Source of the DNA: Planococcus citri
Lineage: Eukaryota; Arthropoda; Insecta; Hemiptera; Pseudococcidae
Direction of reading: 5' to 3'
Length of the DNA: 64,000 bases
NCBI RefSeq assembly: GCF_950023065.1
Contig: NC_088677.1
Coordinates: 11,178,001 to 11,242,000 of the forward strand
The translations under genes and the position numbers were made by a program. Positions 25,313-37,490 of this stretch are shown here, in pieces. The number at the start of each line of letters is the position of its first letter. Positions within the stretch are counted from its first letter, which is position 1. The notes below the pieces were generated by a model that saw only the letters and a program-made list of their open reading frames with translations, searched no databases and was not told where the DNA came from.

Positions 25313-27394
25313 GAATCGTTCACAAACGTCTTATATATTCAGTAGAGATGCGAGAACAGGAGAGCTAATTTCACGTAAGCTCTTCCAATGCAACATATTA
25401 AGTATTCAGAAAATTATCCATTCGTTCGCCAACGATTAGAATCAGTTCAGGAATCGTTCTTGAACGACTTAATAATTTCACAAATGATGGGTAACCTGAG
25501 TTTTTTTTTACCCTGAGATTTTAAAATTTGGATATTTTGGCCACAATGAACAGCATGCTCGTATACGGATTCACATTTCATCATTTTTGTTGATTCGAAC
25601 CTTCAAATTATGGCTAGGTATCGAAAAACACGTTTTACATCTCTAATCATCGAATGTGTTCTCCATAAAAAAAAACCGTGTTCATCAATTTTGACTTCAT
25701 TTCTGCTAAAACTCCCTTAAAGCTCCAAAAATGCTCAAAGTTATTGCATATATATGTTTATGTACAATTGATTGTCGATGATTTTTAATTATTGAGGTGA
25801 TTTTTTAAAAACATTTTAAAACGGTTTTTACGACAAATTCAACAACTTTTGAGCAATTGTCTCGAAATTTTATCATCAATCCACGATAACTTACAATATA
25901 TGATATTCAGTTGAAAGATTTTTATGATATTGTGCAATAATTCAAGTTCTGGTCATTTTCAATAATAATTTAGGCGACTTATGCGAGATTTTGCTTGAAT
26001 TGGAGATGTGTTTTCAGTTCTCTGGTGTAATTAAATTTTTTTTTACGCCGAGAACTTTTTTAGCATGTTCAAATTGAAATGAGAATAATGTCTTACTCTG
26101 ACGTTCACTCGTGTATTTGAGATTGGTATTAGAATCATTTCGTCGGTTTTTTTTATCGTTTACTGCAATTTCACTCGAAAGTAACTATTCCGCGTGAAAA
26201 CAGAAACTCTCTTGTAATCAGCGAATATGATGATGGGTTGTCTACTTCGCACCGCTGATTAGGAATATTTCTTTTGTTTTTTTCAATTGGACGATTAAAC
26301 TGGAATCTCACGAATTTTTCTCGCCAACTTTCAAGGATCTACAATTTTACCGAATTGGTGATTTTTGTGGAAATTTTATAGTTTTAACCAATGATAGAGG
26401 ACGAGGTACTTTATTCAATTTTTGTAGCGATCTTCACTTTAAAACTATCCCGCGTCAAACCAGAAACCCTCTTGCAATCAGGTAATAGATGATTCTATTT
26501 TAAACGTTTTTAATTCGTGGATCTTCTCGATCGTTATTCCTTTTTTGTAGCATTTAATTCCGCTTTGATGATATTTGATTCATTATTTGTAATTTCAATT
26601 ATTTTTGGAAATTTTTTGCAGAACTCTGCTGAAATTACATGATGATACGTAGGTCTAGGTACCTACATAAATTTTGAATTAAGTAGTAATTTTTAATGGT
26701 TTTAGGTAATGTACTTACTTAATCAATAATGGAAATTTGAAGAGTTTTTTGAGTAATTTTACTAGAATTTTGCTCGTCTTTTCTGATTTTTCATCGATCT
26801 GCGATAACTTACAGTTCAACAAGTTTTTGAGCAGTTGTCCCAAAATTTCGCTCAATTTTTTCTGAATATCATTCATCATCAATCCACGATAACTTACAAT
26901 ATATGACATTCAGTCAAATGATTTTTACAGATATTATGCAATTTAAATGTGGGTAATTTTCCATAATTTAGGTGCATTTTGCGAGATTTTGCTTGAATTT
27001 TGAGATACGTATTCAACATTCTGATGTTTTCAAGTTTTTCAATGTCAATAAATCTTTTACCATGTTCAAATGAGATAAAAATAATGTCTTACTTTGACGC
27101 TTCGTATGTATAAATACAGGACATGTTGAAGTATCGGAACCGCAAAATCTGACGCGCGTCCGTCGTGAAATGATTCGAATGTTTTCACTTTTCGTTTTAG
27201 ATCACATTTGCGAATACGAGTAGCTCAATCGGTGTGTACTAAATATTAATTGAAATAATCAAAATTGAAAAAAAAAATACGGAAACGAATCTACAAAGTT
27301 TTTGGGATGTTTCATTACTCGGCACCTATCACAGATTGAGTAACCTGGGTTGCCTTATTCGTTCTGGATTCTGGACAATTTTATTTTTTTAACC
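25313..27394 (+). repeat. Modules G, F, A, L (26207, 26468), E, R
   Basis: G without the MITE (25360-25480) is followed by a transition block paralogous to 16570-16735, then F (25750-26130), landmarks at 26207 and 26468 separated by D, and then E and F. Module R at 27110-27340 (AAATGATTCGAATGTTTTC ... TTTTAGATCACATTT) recurs near 52990 and 55005, next to TTTCATT and GCACCT text. No coding region is apparent. Confidence 0.65.
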
Positions 27395-27645
27395 ATGCTT
27401 TTCTTCACTACTTCTGTTAGGTGATCCGCAGAATTGAAGGAAATGTTATGATCAAAGAATGATGTGAGCGTAAATTTTAGCTTCTCGAACTTGCTTTTTT
27501 TTTGGTTAGCTTTCTCAGCAATTTTGGGCATTTGATCTATTTGGCACACATTTTCAGAGCCCGAAGCATTTTTCACGTGATCAACTCTGAACGTGTTTTT
27601 TATTATTGCTGGAACCAGAAGCAGCGATTGAAAAATCAATTAAAT
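27395..27645 (-). pseudogene. hAT-like transposase / ZBED-type protein remnant, copy 1
   Basis: The minus strand reads continuously through HVKNASGSENVCQIDQ, then KANQKKSKFEKLKFTLTSFF, DHNISFN and SADHLTEVVKKS. The segment SFF..HNISFN..DHLTEVVKK resembles the amino-terminal region of a large insect family of hAT-derived, SCAN/ZBED-like proteins (pattern AEI.L..F..EHN..F...DHL). That family match is from memory and untested. The reading frame continues to a stop near 27355 but leaves the similarity after VKKS. There is no catalytic domain and no plausible start. A second copy lies at 60000-60260. A possible splice acceptor (CTTCTGGTTCCAG) precedes the block. Confidence 0.55.
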
Positions 27646-28489
27646 AATGATTACAATATCAGCTGACTTTCAGTCGAATGATTTTTATGCAGATATTATG
27701 GATATTTAAGTTTTGGTAGTTTTCAATAATTTAGGTCTCTAAATGCAATGCATAAAAAGTGACTAATTTTTTATACAGGGTGTTCCGGGCACCGTTTGCC
27801 AAAATTCAACTGTAGAGAGTACTCGAGGAGACGATCAAAGCACGTAATTATGACTGGTTGCCTATCTTGTAAATTGAAAGAGCCACGTGCTTCGCAAAAC
27901 TCGAAATTCACTAATTTTGAAAAAAAGAAGAATATTTTTCAATCATTCAAACGACGACCATAACCCATTGTACTCGAGTGTACGAACAAAAAATGTTGGT
28001 ATGACTAATTGTCCATCTTCAAAACTGAAGGGGCGAACTTGATTTAAAATTTCTAAATTTGTTGTCCTCCTGCAGATATGGAAAATTTTGAGTTTTCAAA
28101 TTGTGAATACCCCTTTAATTTCCTCGCCTGGAATTATTCCTTGTGAAAACAGAAACTCTCTTGCAATCAGCAAATAGATGATAGTTTCTCCAGTAAGTAC
28201 GTCCTCTCAGTTGGTTTTTTTGCAGTTACCTATGAAGAAACTAAACAGCAGTTCCTTTGTAAATTTTTTCCAGTTATTGAATAATTAAACTAGAACTGCT
28301 CCATAAACTGTTCTCGCAAAATTCAAGGATCTACAACTTTTGTATCATATTGACTGGTTTTAAGTCTGTCTCACGCACTGAGAATTTGAAGATGTTTGGA
28401 GCAATTTTACTAGAGTTTTGCTCGATTTTTGTGATTTTCCATCGATCTATACTGTAACTTACGATCGATGTGCGATAAATCAGTCGAAT
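27646..28489 (+). repeat. Modules F, B, C, L (28159), D, E
   Basis: An F fragment is followed by CAGGGTGTTCCGGGCACCG (about 27777), the start of a full C module, the landmark at 28159, D (CAAGGATCTACAACTTTTG) and the head of E. This is one of the cleaner examples of B-C-L-D linkage in the window. It is paralogous to 40195-40800. Confidence 0.75.
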
Positions 28490-29369
28490 GATTTGTAGTG
28501 CGCTGCATGCAATTGATTGTTGGTTATTTTCAATGATTGATGAGACAATTTATTGGCGGAGATTTTGCTCAAATTACGAGATGTGTTTCATTTCGTGTTG
28601 TTTCCAGTTGTTCTTACGGGTAATTTCAACAATGGCATATAGAAGTGAAAAAAAAAGTAAAGAAAAGTAATATAATTCGTTACTTTTATTGCCATCACTT
28701 GATCATCAACTCGTTAATGTACCTATATATAAGTACATACAATAATTATCCCCCCCCCCCCAAATGAATAATAAAAATGAAAAGAACGCCTTACAATATT
28801 TTAGTATACATATACATAATTTAAAGTGTAATCGGTCAATCAGCGATTATACTCGAAAATCAGGTGATCTCAAGAGTTCTAGCGCAAGAGCACCCGAATC
28901 GAATAAATTGTGAATTTGATTGTACCTCAAATTTTGAAAATTTCGAATTTTCATATTGTGTTGGCCCCTTCAATTTTGTACGTAGGCGATTTGTCATAGT
29001 AACTTTTTTAGTTCGTCTACTTTAAGTACTATGGGTTAGTGAAGTCACTCGAGTGATTCAAACGATTTCTCATGTTTGGAAAATTTTTGACCAAAAATGG
29101 TGGGACTTCTTTAATTTATAGATAGTAAGAAAATGTTTGCATCATTAAATTGACTTTGATAACCAATAGTGCTCAAATAAACGTACAAAAAATGTTGTTA
29201 TGATAAAAATTATAGGAGCAAACACAATTTGGAAATCTGGAATCATCCGAATTTGGAGCATCTCAAATTTGGAAATTTTGAATCAAGTTTGCCACTTCAA
29301 TTTTGAAGATGGGCAATTAGTCATAATAACCTTTCTTAGTTTGTCCACTCGAGTATTATGGGTTATAAG
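28490..29369 (-). repeat. Module Q, C12 tract and inverted C modules
   Basis: Module Q (28490-28800) carries AGTAAAGAAAAGTAATATAA, a 12-C run at 28750-28761 and AATAAAAATGAAAAGAACGC. It recurs near 33330-33490, 36560-36800 and 40820-41130. From 28930 the C module runs in reverse (CCCCTTCAATTTTG, GTTCGTCTAC), flips forward at about 29120-29230 and reverses again to 29369, giving an imperfect hairpin. The reversed text runs up to the hAT MITE. Confidence 0.7.
28750..28761 (+). repeat. Representative poly-C tract (12 C); many paralogues
   Basis: Runs of 9 or more C on the + strand also occur at 30233, 37477, 37906 (16 C), 41083, 41884, 46597, 50671, 57368, 58078, 58746, 60750 and 61550. Runs of G occur at 33308 and 52031. 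Many sit at homologous points in the modules: after GACTGGACTGTAG in N-like blocks, after GTGGATC near module M, and before AAATAAATAATAAAAATG in Q. Tract length differs between paralogues. Confidence 0.85.
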
Positions 29370-29981
29370 CAGGGCTCGGATTTTTATGCTGGAGCATATT
29401 TTTTGTATGCATAGATGATAGAGAATTTTTTAATTATCTCCACGATTCATGAAATTTCAAGTAAAATGAGCCTAATTCGTTGGAGCATATTTTGGCATAT
29501 TTCACCATAAAAGCATATAAAAGCATATTTTGCCATTTTTTAGGGAATATTCTGCATTTTTAGAGCATATTTTACGTTTTTAGCAGTTTTTAGGGATTAT
29601 TTTGTTCAATTTCAAATTTTTGTATCAAATTAGTATTTGGCTATTTTCAATTTTTTTCCCCGAAAAATTTGTGAAACTGGCAATAACTCACTCCTACCTA
29701 CTTATTTTCTTTTCTGTTCATTTTATTTGTTTTTTATTCCTTTAATAATGGAATTAGAATTACCTTTTCGTGATTTTAAAACTCTGTTTTGCGTTTTTGT
29801 TCGTGAATTCTTGATATTACACATCACTATTAGTAAAATTGTATAGGAATTGATTTTTCCTGTAAAACAATGCCCATATCGTTAGGGAATAGTTTTACTT
29901 TTTAGAGCATATTTTGGCATTTTTTAGGGAATATTTAAGCGCATATTTTGGGTTTTTTAGGGAAAGAATATCCGAGCCCTG
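29370..29981. mobile_element. hAT-type MITE with exact 8-bp target duplication
   Basis: Termini are CAGGGCTCGGATTTTT on the left and AATATCCGAGCCCTG on the right, inverted over about 13 bp and starting CAGGG, as is usual for hAT elements. GTTATAAG flanks both ends exactly (29362-29369 and 29982-29989). The paralogous empty sites read GGGTTAGAAGCAATAAGC (near 41705) and GGGTTGTAAGCAAT (near 46386). Sub-terminal words AGCATATTTTG and TTTTTAGGGAATA repeat several times near both ends, as expected for transposase-binding motifs. The 612-bp element has no transposase coding. Confidence 0.92.
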
Positions 29982-29989
29982 GTTATAAG

Positions 29990-31260
29990 CAATAAGCATG
30001 GTTTAAATGATTCAAACATTTACTTATTTTTGATGATTTTTTTTCAAAATTAGTAAACTTTGAGTTTTGTGAAGCACGTGGCTCTTTCAATTCACAAGAT
30101 AGATAACCAGTCATAATAATTGGCAGATGATTTCCGGAACATCCTGTGTGTATTTCAGACACTATTTGATTCCGATCTCACGGTCCTGGAGAGTCTTTTT
30201 TCGTGTTCGATGACTTCTAGACCGGACTGTAACCCCCCCCCACGGCAAAAATCCCCCGAGTCTTCACTCGTGTCAAAATCAGAACACCTCTTGTAATCAG
30301 CGAATATAGATGATGTTTTCTCCATTTCTGAATGGTTTTTTTTTACTGGAATGCCAATTTTCATGCCATTTTTTGCGTTCTTTAACCCTCAGATCAATCT
30401 TCCGAAATTCCCTTCTGTGATGGGATGATTCACCAACCTAGAATTCATTTCTACATAGAATAATATGAACGCAAATGATACTTCTTGTACTGCCATTTCA
30501 TGAAAGTTAGAAATCGATAGTTTTTCTTGCTGATTTTCATCTGATGTGATTATTTCTTCCTGACCCGTCACGATGTTTATTTGGAACTGTTCTGCGTAAA
30601 AACATAAACCCTCTTGCAATCAACAAGTAGATGATGGGTTCTGCACTAACATTGTGGCTGCACTTTCTTCCTCGGTTGGCGGTTCTATTGCTGAGTTAAG
30701 GAGAAAATTAAATGGAAATTTTGTATTTTAACAAATTATAGGAATACTTCGTTCGGTTTTTGCAGCATTTATGTAATTTCGCTTTAATAAAATATTTGAT
30801 TACCTACTTTGAGAGTTTGCTTGAATTTAGAGGTGTGTTTTCAGTTCTCTGGCGTTTTCAATTTTTTTAATGTCGATAAAATTTTACCATGAATTCAAAT
30901 TAAAAAGAAAGTAATTAATGTCTTACTGTGACGCTGGCTCATGTATTTCGCTCATGACATTGGCTGATTCCTACTGAAGTACCTTTACCAAATCCCCACG
31001 CAGCATTATTCAGTGCTTCGAGTGCTCTGGATGTGTTTTACCAAAGGTTTGCTCTGTAGTTTTTGTTTCTCAGCATTCTGAGTATTATTTCCACTGCGAT
31101 AGAGGCGACGTGGAAATGTATAAAGTTTGACTATTCCAAAAACACAAGGAAGAAGAAAAAGAAGTTCTGGTGTGGTAGATTGCTTTCGGATGAATCCGTT
31201 CTTGTCTCTGAAAAATTTAACCACGAGTTTTACTGTGGTTATTCTATACTCAATGTTACA
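29990..31260 (+). repeat. Inverted C/B, N-like block, L (30290), A, L (30609), P
   Basis: Reversed C and B (29990-30150) end in GGAACATCCTGTGTGTATTT. A C9 run at 30233-30241 follows ACCGGACTGTAA, and the landmark lies at 30290. Module A (30410-30600) leads to the landmark at 30609, then D/F fragments and module P (about 31000-31160: GCAGCATTATTCAGTGCTTC ... GGAAATGTATAAAGTTTGAC). P here is uninterrupted and serves as the empty site for the 448-bp insert at 43564. Confidence 0.7.
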
Positions 31261-34149
31261 CAGCTATACTGACCATCAATTAAATATAATTATCAATTAT
31301 TTTTAATTTTCTGAAAAAAAATTTCTCGACGTTACCGTGATGTTAAAATGTTCTTGGAACTTTAGTTGTGGTCCCCCAGATATTGAAAATTTTGAGATTT
31401 CAAATTGTGAATACCCCTTCAATTTCCTCGCTTGGAACACTATTCCTCGCCTCGTGAAAACAGAAGTTCTCTTGCAATCAGCAAATAGATGATGCATGAT
31501 TTCTGCAGGAAGACGATGACTAATATGTTGCTTCTCCGTTAAGTACCTATGAAGAAAATTAACAGCAGTTTCTTTGTAAATTGTTTCCAAATATTGAATA
31601 GGTAATTAAACTAGAACTCCATAAAACTGTTCTCGCCAATTTTCAATGATCTACTGTATTTGAGATTTGTTAAACGGATTTGCGCTGACTGAATCAATAC
31701 AGTATGAATCGTTCACAAACGTCTTATATTCAGTAGATGCGAGAACAGGAGAACTAATCTACTTGAGATGTTCCATGGAAAAGGAGCCTTAATTATTTTT
31801 TTTGTTTTTTTTTTTATTTTTACAATTCTGAATAATTATATTTAATTTTTTTTTTTCATCAATTCCACCATATTCAGTGATATTGAAGTGTTCTTCCATG
31901 AAATAAAAAACGAATTGGAAAATGTTAGCTCATAAAAAAAAAATGTCAAGTCCATTTGAACTTGAAAAAATCAGTGAATAAAAATTGACTAAGACCCCTT
32001 TTCCACGAAGACCCTCACTTCAGCTCTTCTAATGCAGCATATTCAGAAAATTATCCATTCGTTCGCGAACGATTTGGATCAGTTCAGGAATCGTTCACGA
32101 ACGCCTTAATTTCACATGATGGAAGGGGCCACCTGATTCGCAAAACTCAAAATTTACTACTTTGGAAAAAAATCATCAAGAATAAGAAAATGTTTGAATC
32201 ACTCAAAAGAAGGCCCATATAACTCATAGTATGAGTATTATTCGAGTGAACGAACAAAAAAATGTTACGATGACAAATAGGTAGCTCATCTTCAAACTTG
32301 AAGGGGTAAACTTGATTCAAAATTTATAAATTTGTTGTGCCCTGGATTTTGAATGCTTTAAATTTTCAAATTGATTATGCCCCTTCGATTTCCTCACTTG
32401 AATCTATTCCTCGTGGAAACAGAAACTCTCTTGCAATCAGAAAATAGATGATCGATGGTTCCTTGACTCGCGATTTAAATCTTTGCTGACTTCATAAGAT
32501 GAAAATTAACAACTGTTTCTTTCTTATTTTTTTTTTTCAATTGAATAGTGATTAAACTACAGTACTGTACCATGAACATGTTCTCGCTAACTTTCAAGGA
32601 TCTACATACAACTTTTGTACCATGTTGTCTTACTCACTTTTTCGCAACCAAATTTGTGATTTTTGTGCCAAATTTGTGATTTTAACAAATGGTAGGCGTT
32701 CTGTACACAACTTTTGTTTACCGAATTGGTGATTTTTGTGCCAATTTTGTAGTTTTAACCAATGATAGGGGTACTTTATTCCATTATTGCAGCGATCCTC
32801 ACTTGAAAACTATTCCGCATCAAAACAGAAACCCTCTAGTAATCGACGAATAGATGATTCTATATTACATTTTTTTGGCTGTTTCCTGTTTGAGGGTCCT
32901 AATTTATTCCTTTTTTGCAGCATTTACTTAATTTCGCATTGATGATATTTGATTCATTATTTGTAATTTCAATTACTTTTGGAAATTTTTCGCAGAACTC
33001 TGCTGAAATTACATGATGATACGTACATAAATTTTGAATTAGTCATTTTTAATGGTTTTAGGTAGGTACTAATACTTACTTACTCAATGAAAATTTGAAG
33101 CGTTTTTTGAGCAATTGTACTAGAATTTTGCTCGTCTTTTCTGAGTTTTCATCGATCTAGGTACGATAACTTACAGTTCAACAAGTTTTTGAGCAGTTGT
33201 CCCAAAATTTCGCCCAATTTTTTCTGAATCATGAATCATGAATCATCATTAATTCACGATAACTTAGAATATATTACGACGTTCGGTCAAATGATTTTTA
33301 CAGATATGGGGGGGGGGGGAGTTCTTGCTCAAATTTCGAGATGTGTTTCATTTCGTGTTGTTTCCAGTTGTTCTTACGGGTAACTTCAATAATGGCATAT
33401 AGAAGTGAAAAAAAAGTAAAGAAAAGTAATAAAATTCGTTACTTTTATTGCCATCACTTGATCATCAACTCGTAAATGTACCTATATAAGTACAATAATC
33501 GCCCCTCACTTGAAAGTATTCGGCGTCAAAACAGAAACCCTTTTGCAATCAGCGAATAGTTATTTTGCAGTGTTTAATTCGTTTTCCATTTCTTGAATTT
33601 TTTTCGTCGTTTCAATTGTTTTTGGGAATTTTTCGCAGAAATCTGCTGACATTTCATGATGCGATAGTTACATGAATTTTTGAATTACCTAGTCATTTTT
33701 TAAAAACGGTTTCAGGTATGTACTACTTATTCGATGGAAATTTGAAGAGTTTTTGAGTAATTTTATAGAATTTTGCTCTGTTTTTCTGATTTATCATTTT
33801 GGTTGATTTTGTTTAAATTTCGAGATGTGTTTCACTTCGTGTTGTTTCCACTTTCCAGTTGTTTTTATGGGTAATTTCAACGATGGCTATAGAAGTGAAA
33901 AAAAAGTAAAGAAAAGTAATTACTTACAATGCCTGACATTCGGTTGAATGATTTTTATGATACGCAATTCTCCTTTTGGTAATTTTCAGTAACTTAGGTG
34001 AGTTTCTCGAGAGTTTGATGGAATTTCGAGGTGTGTTTTCAGTTCTCTGATGTATTCAATTTTTTTAATGTTGAGAACAGTTTACCATGTTCAAATTAGA
34101 AGCAAAGTAATCTCTTACTCTGACGCTCGTTCATGTAGGTACCTATTTA
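31261..34149 (+). repeat. Modules C, L, D, MITE, G, C, L, D, E, F, Q
   Basis: Landmarks fall at 31468, 32430, 32830 and 33540. The MITE at 31765-32016 and G (32040-32110, TTCGTTCGCGAACGA) repeat the arrangement seen at 2.4 and 6.5 kb. This is an outlying copy of the left-array unit. E and F fragments (32880-33300) end in a G12 run at 33308-33319, then module Q, L at 33540, E and F. The block stops at the Harbinger-like insert. Confidence 0.7.
31765..32016. mobile_element. TIR-MITE, full-length copy 6
   Basis: Left GAGATGTTCCATGGAAAAGG and right CCCCTTTTCCACGAAGACCC keep the inverted pairing with more mismatches than copies 1 and 2. ACTT flanks both ends (31761-31764 and 32017-32020). Length is about 252 bp, with longer T and A runs inside. 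Confidence 0.78.
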
Positions 34150-35117
34150 GGGGAAAGGCGGGTAAGTTGACGACCTTAAGGTTTGGATGACTGCATCTCA
34201 TTTTCTACAACAAGTACGACAAATTTTTCGACAGCAAATGGTAGCCCCAACCTTTGGCTATCTCAATCCCATCAAAATAGGATCTAACAATTTTTTTTTC
34301 ATATCAAAATTTTCAAAATTGTAGAAGAACTCAAATTCGCCAACTTACCCGCGATGTCGCATAAGTTGGCGAATGTTTGAGGGCATGTTGGAAAATGTTG
34401 AAAACAGTGCCCAAAAAAGTCATGAAAAGGAATGATAACACATTAAAAGGATTAAAACATTAAGTGTACTTGCGAGATGAATCATGCATACAAATTTGTC
34501 AACGCTATCAAAATTTTTTTGAGAGATATTTGTAATTCGCCAACTTACCCTCCACCAAATCAATCAATTCTCTCCTATATCACACAATTTTTGAGATTTT
34601 GTCAAAATTTAGGGGCCAACTGCGGAGATATTACTGTCATATTTATTAGTGGTCATTTGTTTATAACTAGCGACATAATGAAACCGTAGAACTTACTGAA
34701 AAAATTCACTAATACAATTTCGCCAACTTACCCAATATGCAAAAAAAATTTTGAAATTTTTTTCTCATTCAAATTTGCATGTAATTATTACATGGAAATT
34801 GCAGCACACTGAACGTAATGCTTGCCTATTTGATTTGATCATCTAAGAATAACTTTTTTAAGAATAACTTTTTTTAAATAAATATTTTCATGAAACCTTA
34901 TTTTTTATCCCTTGAAAATTACATCAACATATATGAAAACACGTTTTTCCGCATTTACTTTTTTTGGTGTGGATTTTTTCAAAAATATACTTCACCAAGG
35001 TCTGTGTACATACAAGGTGCATCACATATCAAAATTTGGTGCGTCTATCCACATTTTTGTGGCAGATATTTGCAATTCGTCAACTTAGCCCAGTTGCCAA
35101 CTTACCCGACCTTCCCC
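34150..35117. mobile_element. PIF/Harbinger-like MITE (968 bp)
   Basis: Inverted termini are GGGGAAAGGCGGGTAAGTTG and CAACTTACCCGACCTTCCCC. TTA lies on both sides (34147-34149 and 35118-35120), a 3-bp duplication typical of PIF/Harbinger. The paralogous empty site at about 35655-35670 reads CTCGATTAAATGTTCC. A mutated TTAA (piggyBac-type) duplication is an alternative. Inside, the word CGCCAACTTACCC or its complement recurs at least five times (near 34333, 34367, 34537, 34720 and 35095). I see no transposase. Open frames of 70-83 codons here are not convincing. Confidence 0.8.
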
Positions 35118-37060
35118 TTAAATGTTCCATTATGTCTTTGAGCACTAAAGTAACTTTATCAATCCCCATGCAGCATATTCAGTGCTTCTAGTACTCTATA
35201 TCAATTCACTTCAGTACTTAAAGTAAGTTAAAAATGATGAGAACCCCGGAAACTCCCTTCTGGTATCATTCAACAACCCAGAATTCTTTTCTACATAGAA
35301 TAATATGAACTCAAAATCTTGTACTTCCATTTTACATATAAAAGTTTAAAATCGTAGGTTTTTCATGCTCATTGTTATCTGGCGTGATTATTTCTTTTTA
35401 ACCCGTTCGGTAACGGTCCTCATTTGAAACTATTTCGGGTGAAAACAGAAACCCTCTTGTAATCAGCGAATAGAATATTTTGACTTTTGCGAGAGTTTAA
35501 CTCACTGTTAGTTGGAATTCAGAGATGTTTTTTCAGTTCTCTGATGTACTTAGGTATTACATTTTTTTAATATTGAGAACAGTTTACCATCTTCAACTTA
35601 AAATGAAAGTAATGTCATTACTCTGACGCCCGTTCATGTACCAATTTGTGGTTTCTCGATTAAATGTTCCATTATGTCTTTGAGCACTAAAGTAATTTTA
35701 CCAATCTCCATGCGACATATTCAGTGCTTCTGCATATTACTCTATATAGATTCACTTACTTTTAGTAAGTTAAAAGTGATGAGAATCCTTGAAATTACCT
35801 TCTGGGATCATTCACCAACCCAGAATTCTTTTCTACATACAATAATATGAACTTGAAATCTTGTACTGCCATTTCATAAAAGTTAAAAATCTTAAGTTTT
35901 TCTTGCTCATTTTTATCTGACGTGATTATTTCTTTTCAACCAGTCACGATCCTCATTTGACATACCTACATATTTCGGGTGAAACCAGAAACCTTCTTGT
36001 AATCAGCGAATAATATGTAGATGATGTTTTTCGACGTTGCATTGTTTTACACCGGTTCTTAATTGTTCTGCGTTCTGCTGGTCGTTAACGTTTTTTTTTC
36101 TGAGTGGAAAAGAAAATTGGCAGCATTTTTTTTCTTCATTTTCGTCAATTGGATGATTTAACTGGAATTCCATGACCTCCCTCCCACCAAAAAAATTGAG
36201 AATCTACAACTTGTGTATAGTTTTGACTAGTTTGAATTCTTTTTTACGCACTTTTATGGAAATTTTGCAGTTTTAACAAATAATGGTAGGGGTACTTCAT
36301 TGAATTTTTGCAGCATTGATAATGTTTGATTTATTTTTTGTAGGTAATTTGAATAATGTTTGGAGATTTTTCGCGGAAATCTGCTGAAATTTCGCTACAC
36401 AGCGGGTATAAATTTTTAAATAACGTAGTCATTTTTAATAAGTACTTTCAGATACATAGGTCCTTACTACTCAATGGAAATTTTGATTCTTACGAGAATA
36501 ATTTGCTCGCCTTTTTTGATTTTTCATCGATCTACGATGATTCACAGTGTCTGATAAGTCAGTTGAATGATTTGTAGTGTGCTGCATGCAATTGATTGTT
36601 GGTGGTTATCAATGATTGATGAGGCGATTGCTTGGAGGAGATTTTGATCAAATTTCGAGATGTGTTTCATTTTGTGTTGTTTCCAGTTGTTTTTACGGGT
36701 AATTTTAACAATGACAAATAGAAGTGAAAAGTACATATATAATATGTAAGTACCTACAATAAATACCCCCTCCAAATAAATAATAAAAATGAAAAGAACG
36801 CCTTACAATTCTAGAGTTCTAGCGCAATAGCACCCTGATCAAAGAAAGTGTGAATTTGTTGGCTCTAAATTTTGAAAATGTTGAATTTTCAAATTGTGTT
36901 TGCCCCTTCATTTTTGAAGGTAGGCAATTTGTCATAATGAACTTTTTCTGGTTATCCACACGAATATACTTTGAGTTAGTGAAGTCACTTGAACAATCCA
37001 TACATTTCATCAAGTTTGGCGAAGTTTTCAAAATTTGTAAATTTTTACCCGAAAATGGGA
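35118..37060 (+). repeat. Modules P', A, L (35455, 35990), D, E, F, Q, inverted C
   Basis: Two successive copies of the ATGTTCCATTATGTCTTTGAG-A-L segment (35121-35470 and 35660-36010) form a direct repeat of about 540 bp. D and E follow (36110-36540), then F and Q (36545-36800), then inverted C (36850-37060: CCCCTTCATTTTTGAAGG). A related third copy of the first segment lies near 47995-48300. Confidence 0.7.
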
Positions 37061-37490
37061 CTTTGATAACCAATAGTTCTCAAATGGGCGAACAAAAAAT
37101 GTTATTATGACAAATCGCCTATCTTCAAAATTATAGGAGCAAACACAATTTGGAAATTTGAAATATTCTGAATTTGGAGCATCTCAAATTTGGAAATTTT
37201 GAATCAAGTTTGCCCCTTAAATTTTGAAGATGGGCAATTAGTCAAAATAGGTGACATTTTTTGTTCGTCCACTAGAGTTCTAAGCAATAAGCAATAATAA
37301 GCATGGTTTGAATGATTCAAACATTTATTACTTATTTACTTATTTTTGATGATTTTTTCAAAAATTAGTAAATTTCGAGTTTTGTGAAGGACGTGGTTCT
37401 TTCAATTCAAAAGATAGATAACCAGTCATAATAATTAGCAGATGATTTCTGGAACACCCTGTATGTATTTCAGACACCCCCCCCCCCGAA
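37061..37490. repeat. C-module hairpin and C11 tract
   Basis: Forward C at 37080-37150 (GGGCGAACAAAAAATGTTAT) is followed by reverse C at 37190-37285 (TTGCCCCTTAAATTTTGAAG), giving an imperfect inverted repeat like that at 46151. Reversed B text follows (GGAACACCCTGTATGTATTT), then an 11-C run at 37477-37487. Confidence 0.7.

Noticed and set aside
28663..28688. Small hairpin AAAAGTAA ... TTACTTTT considered as a terminator
   Set aside because: It is part of module Q, recurs only with that module and has no adjacent gene.
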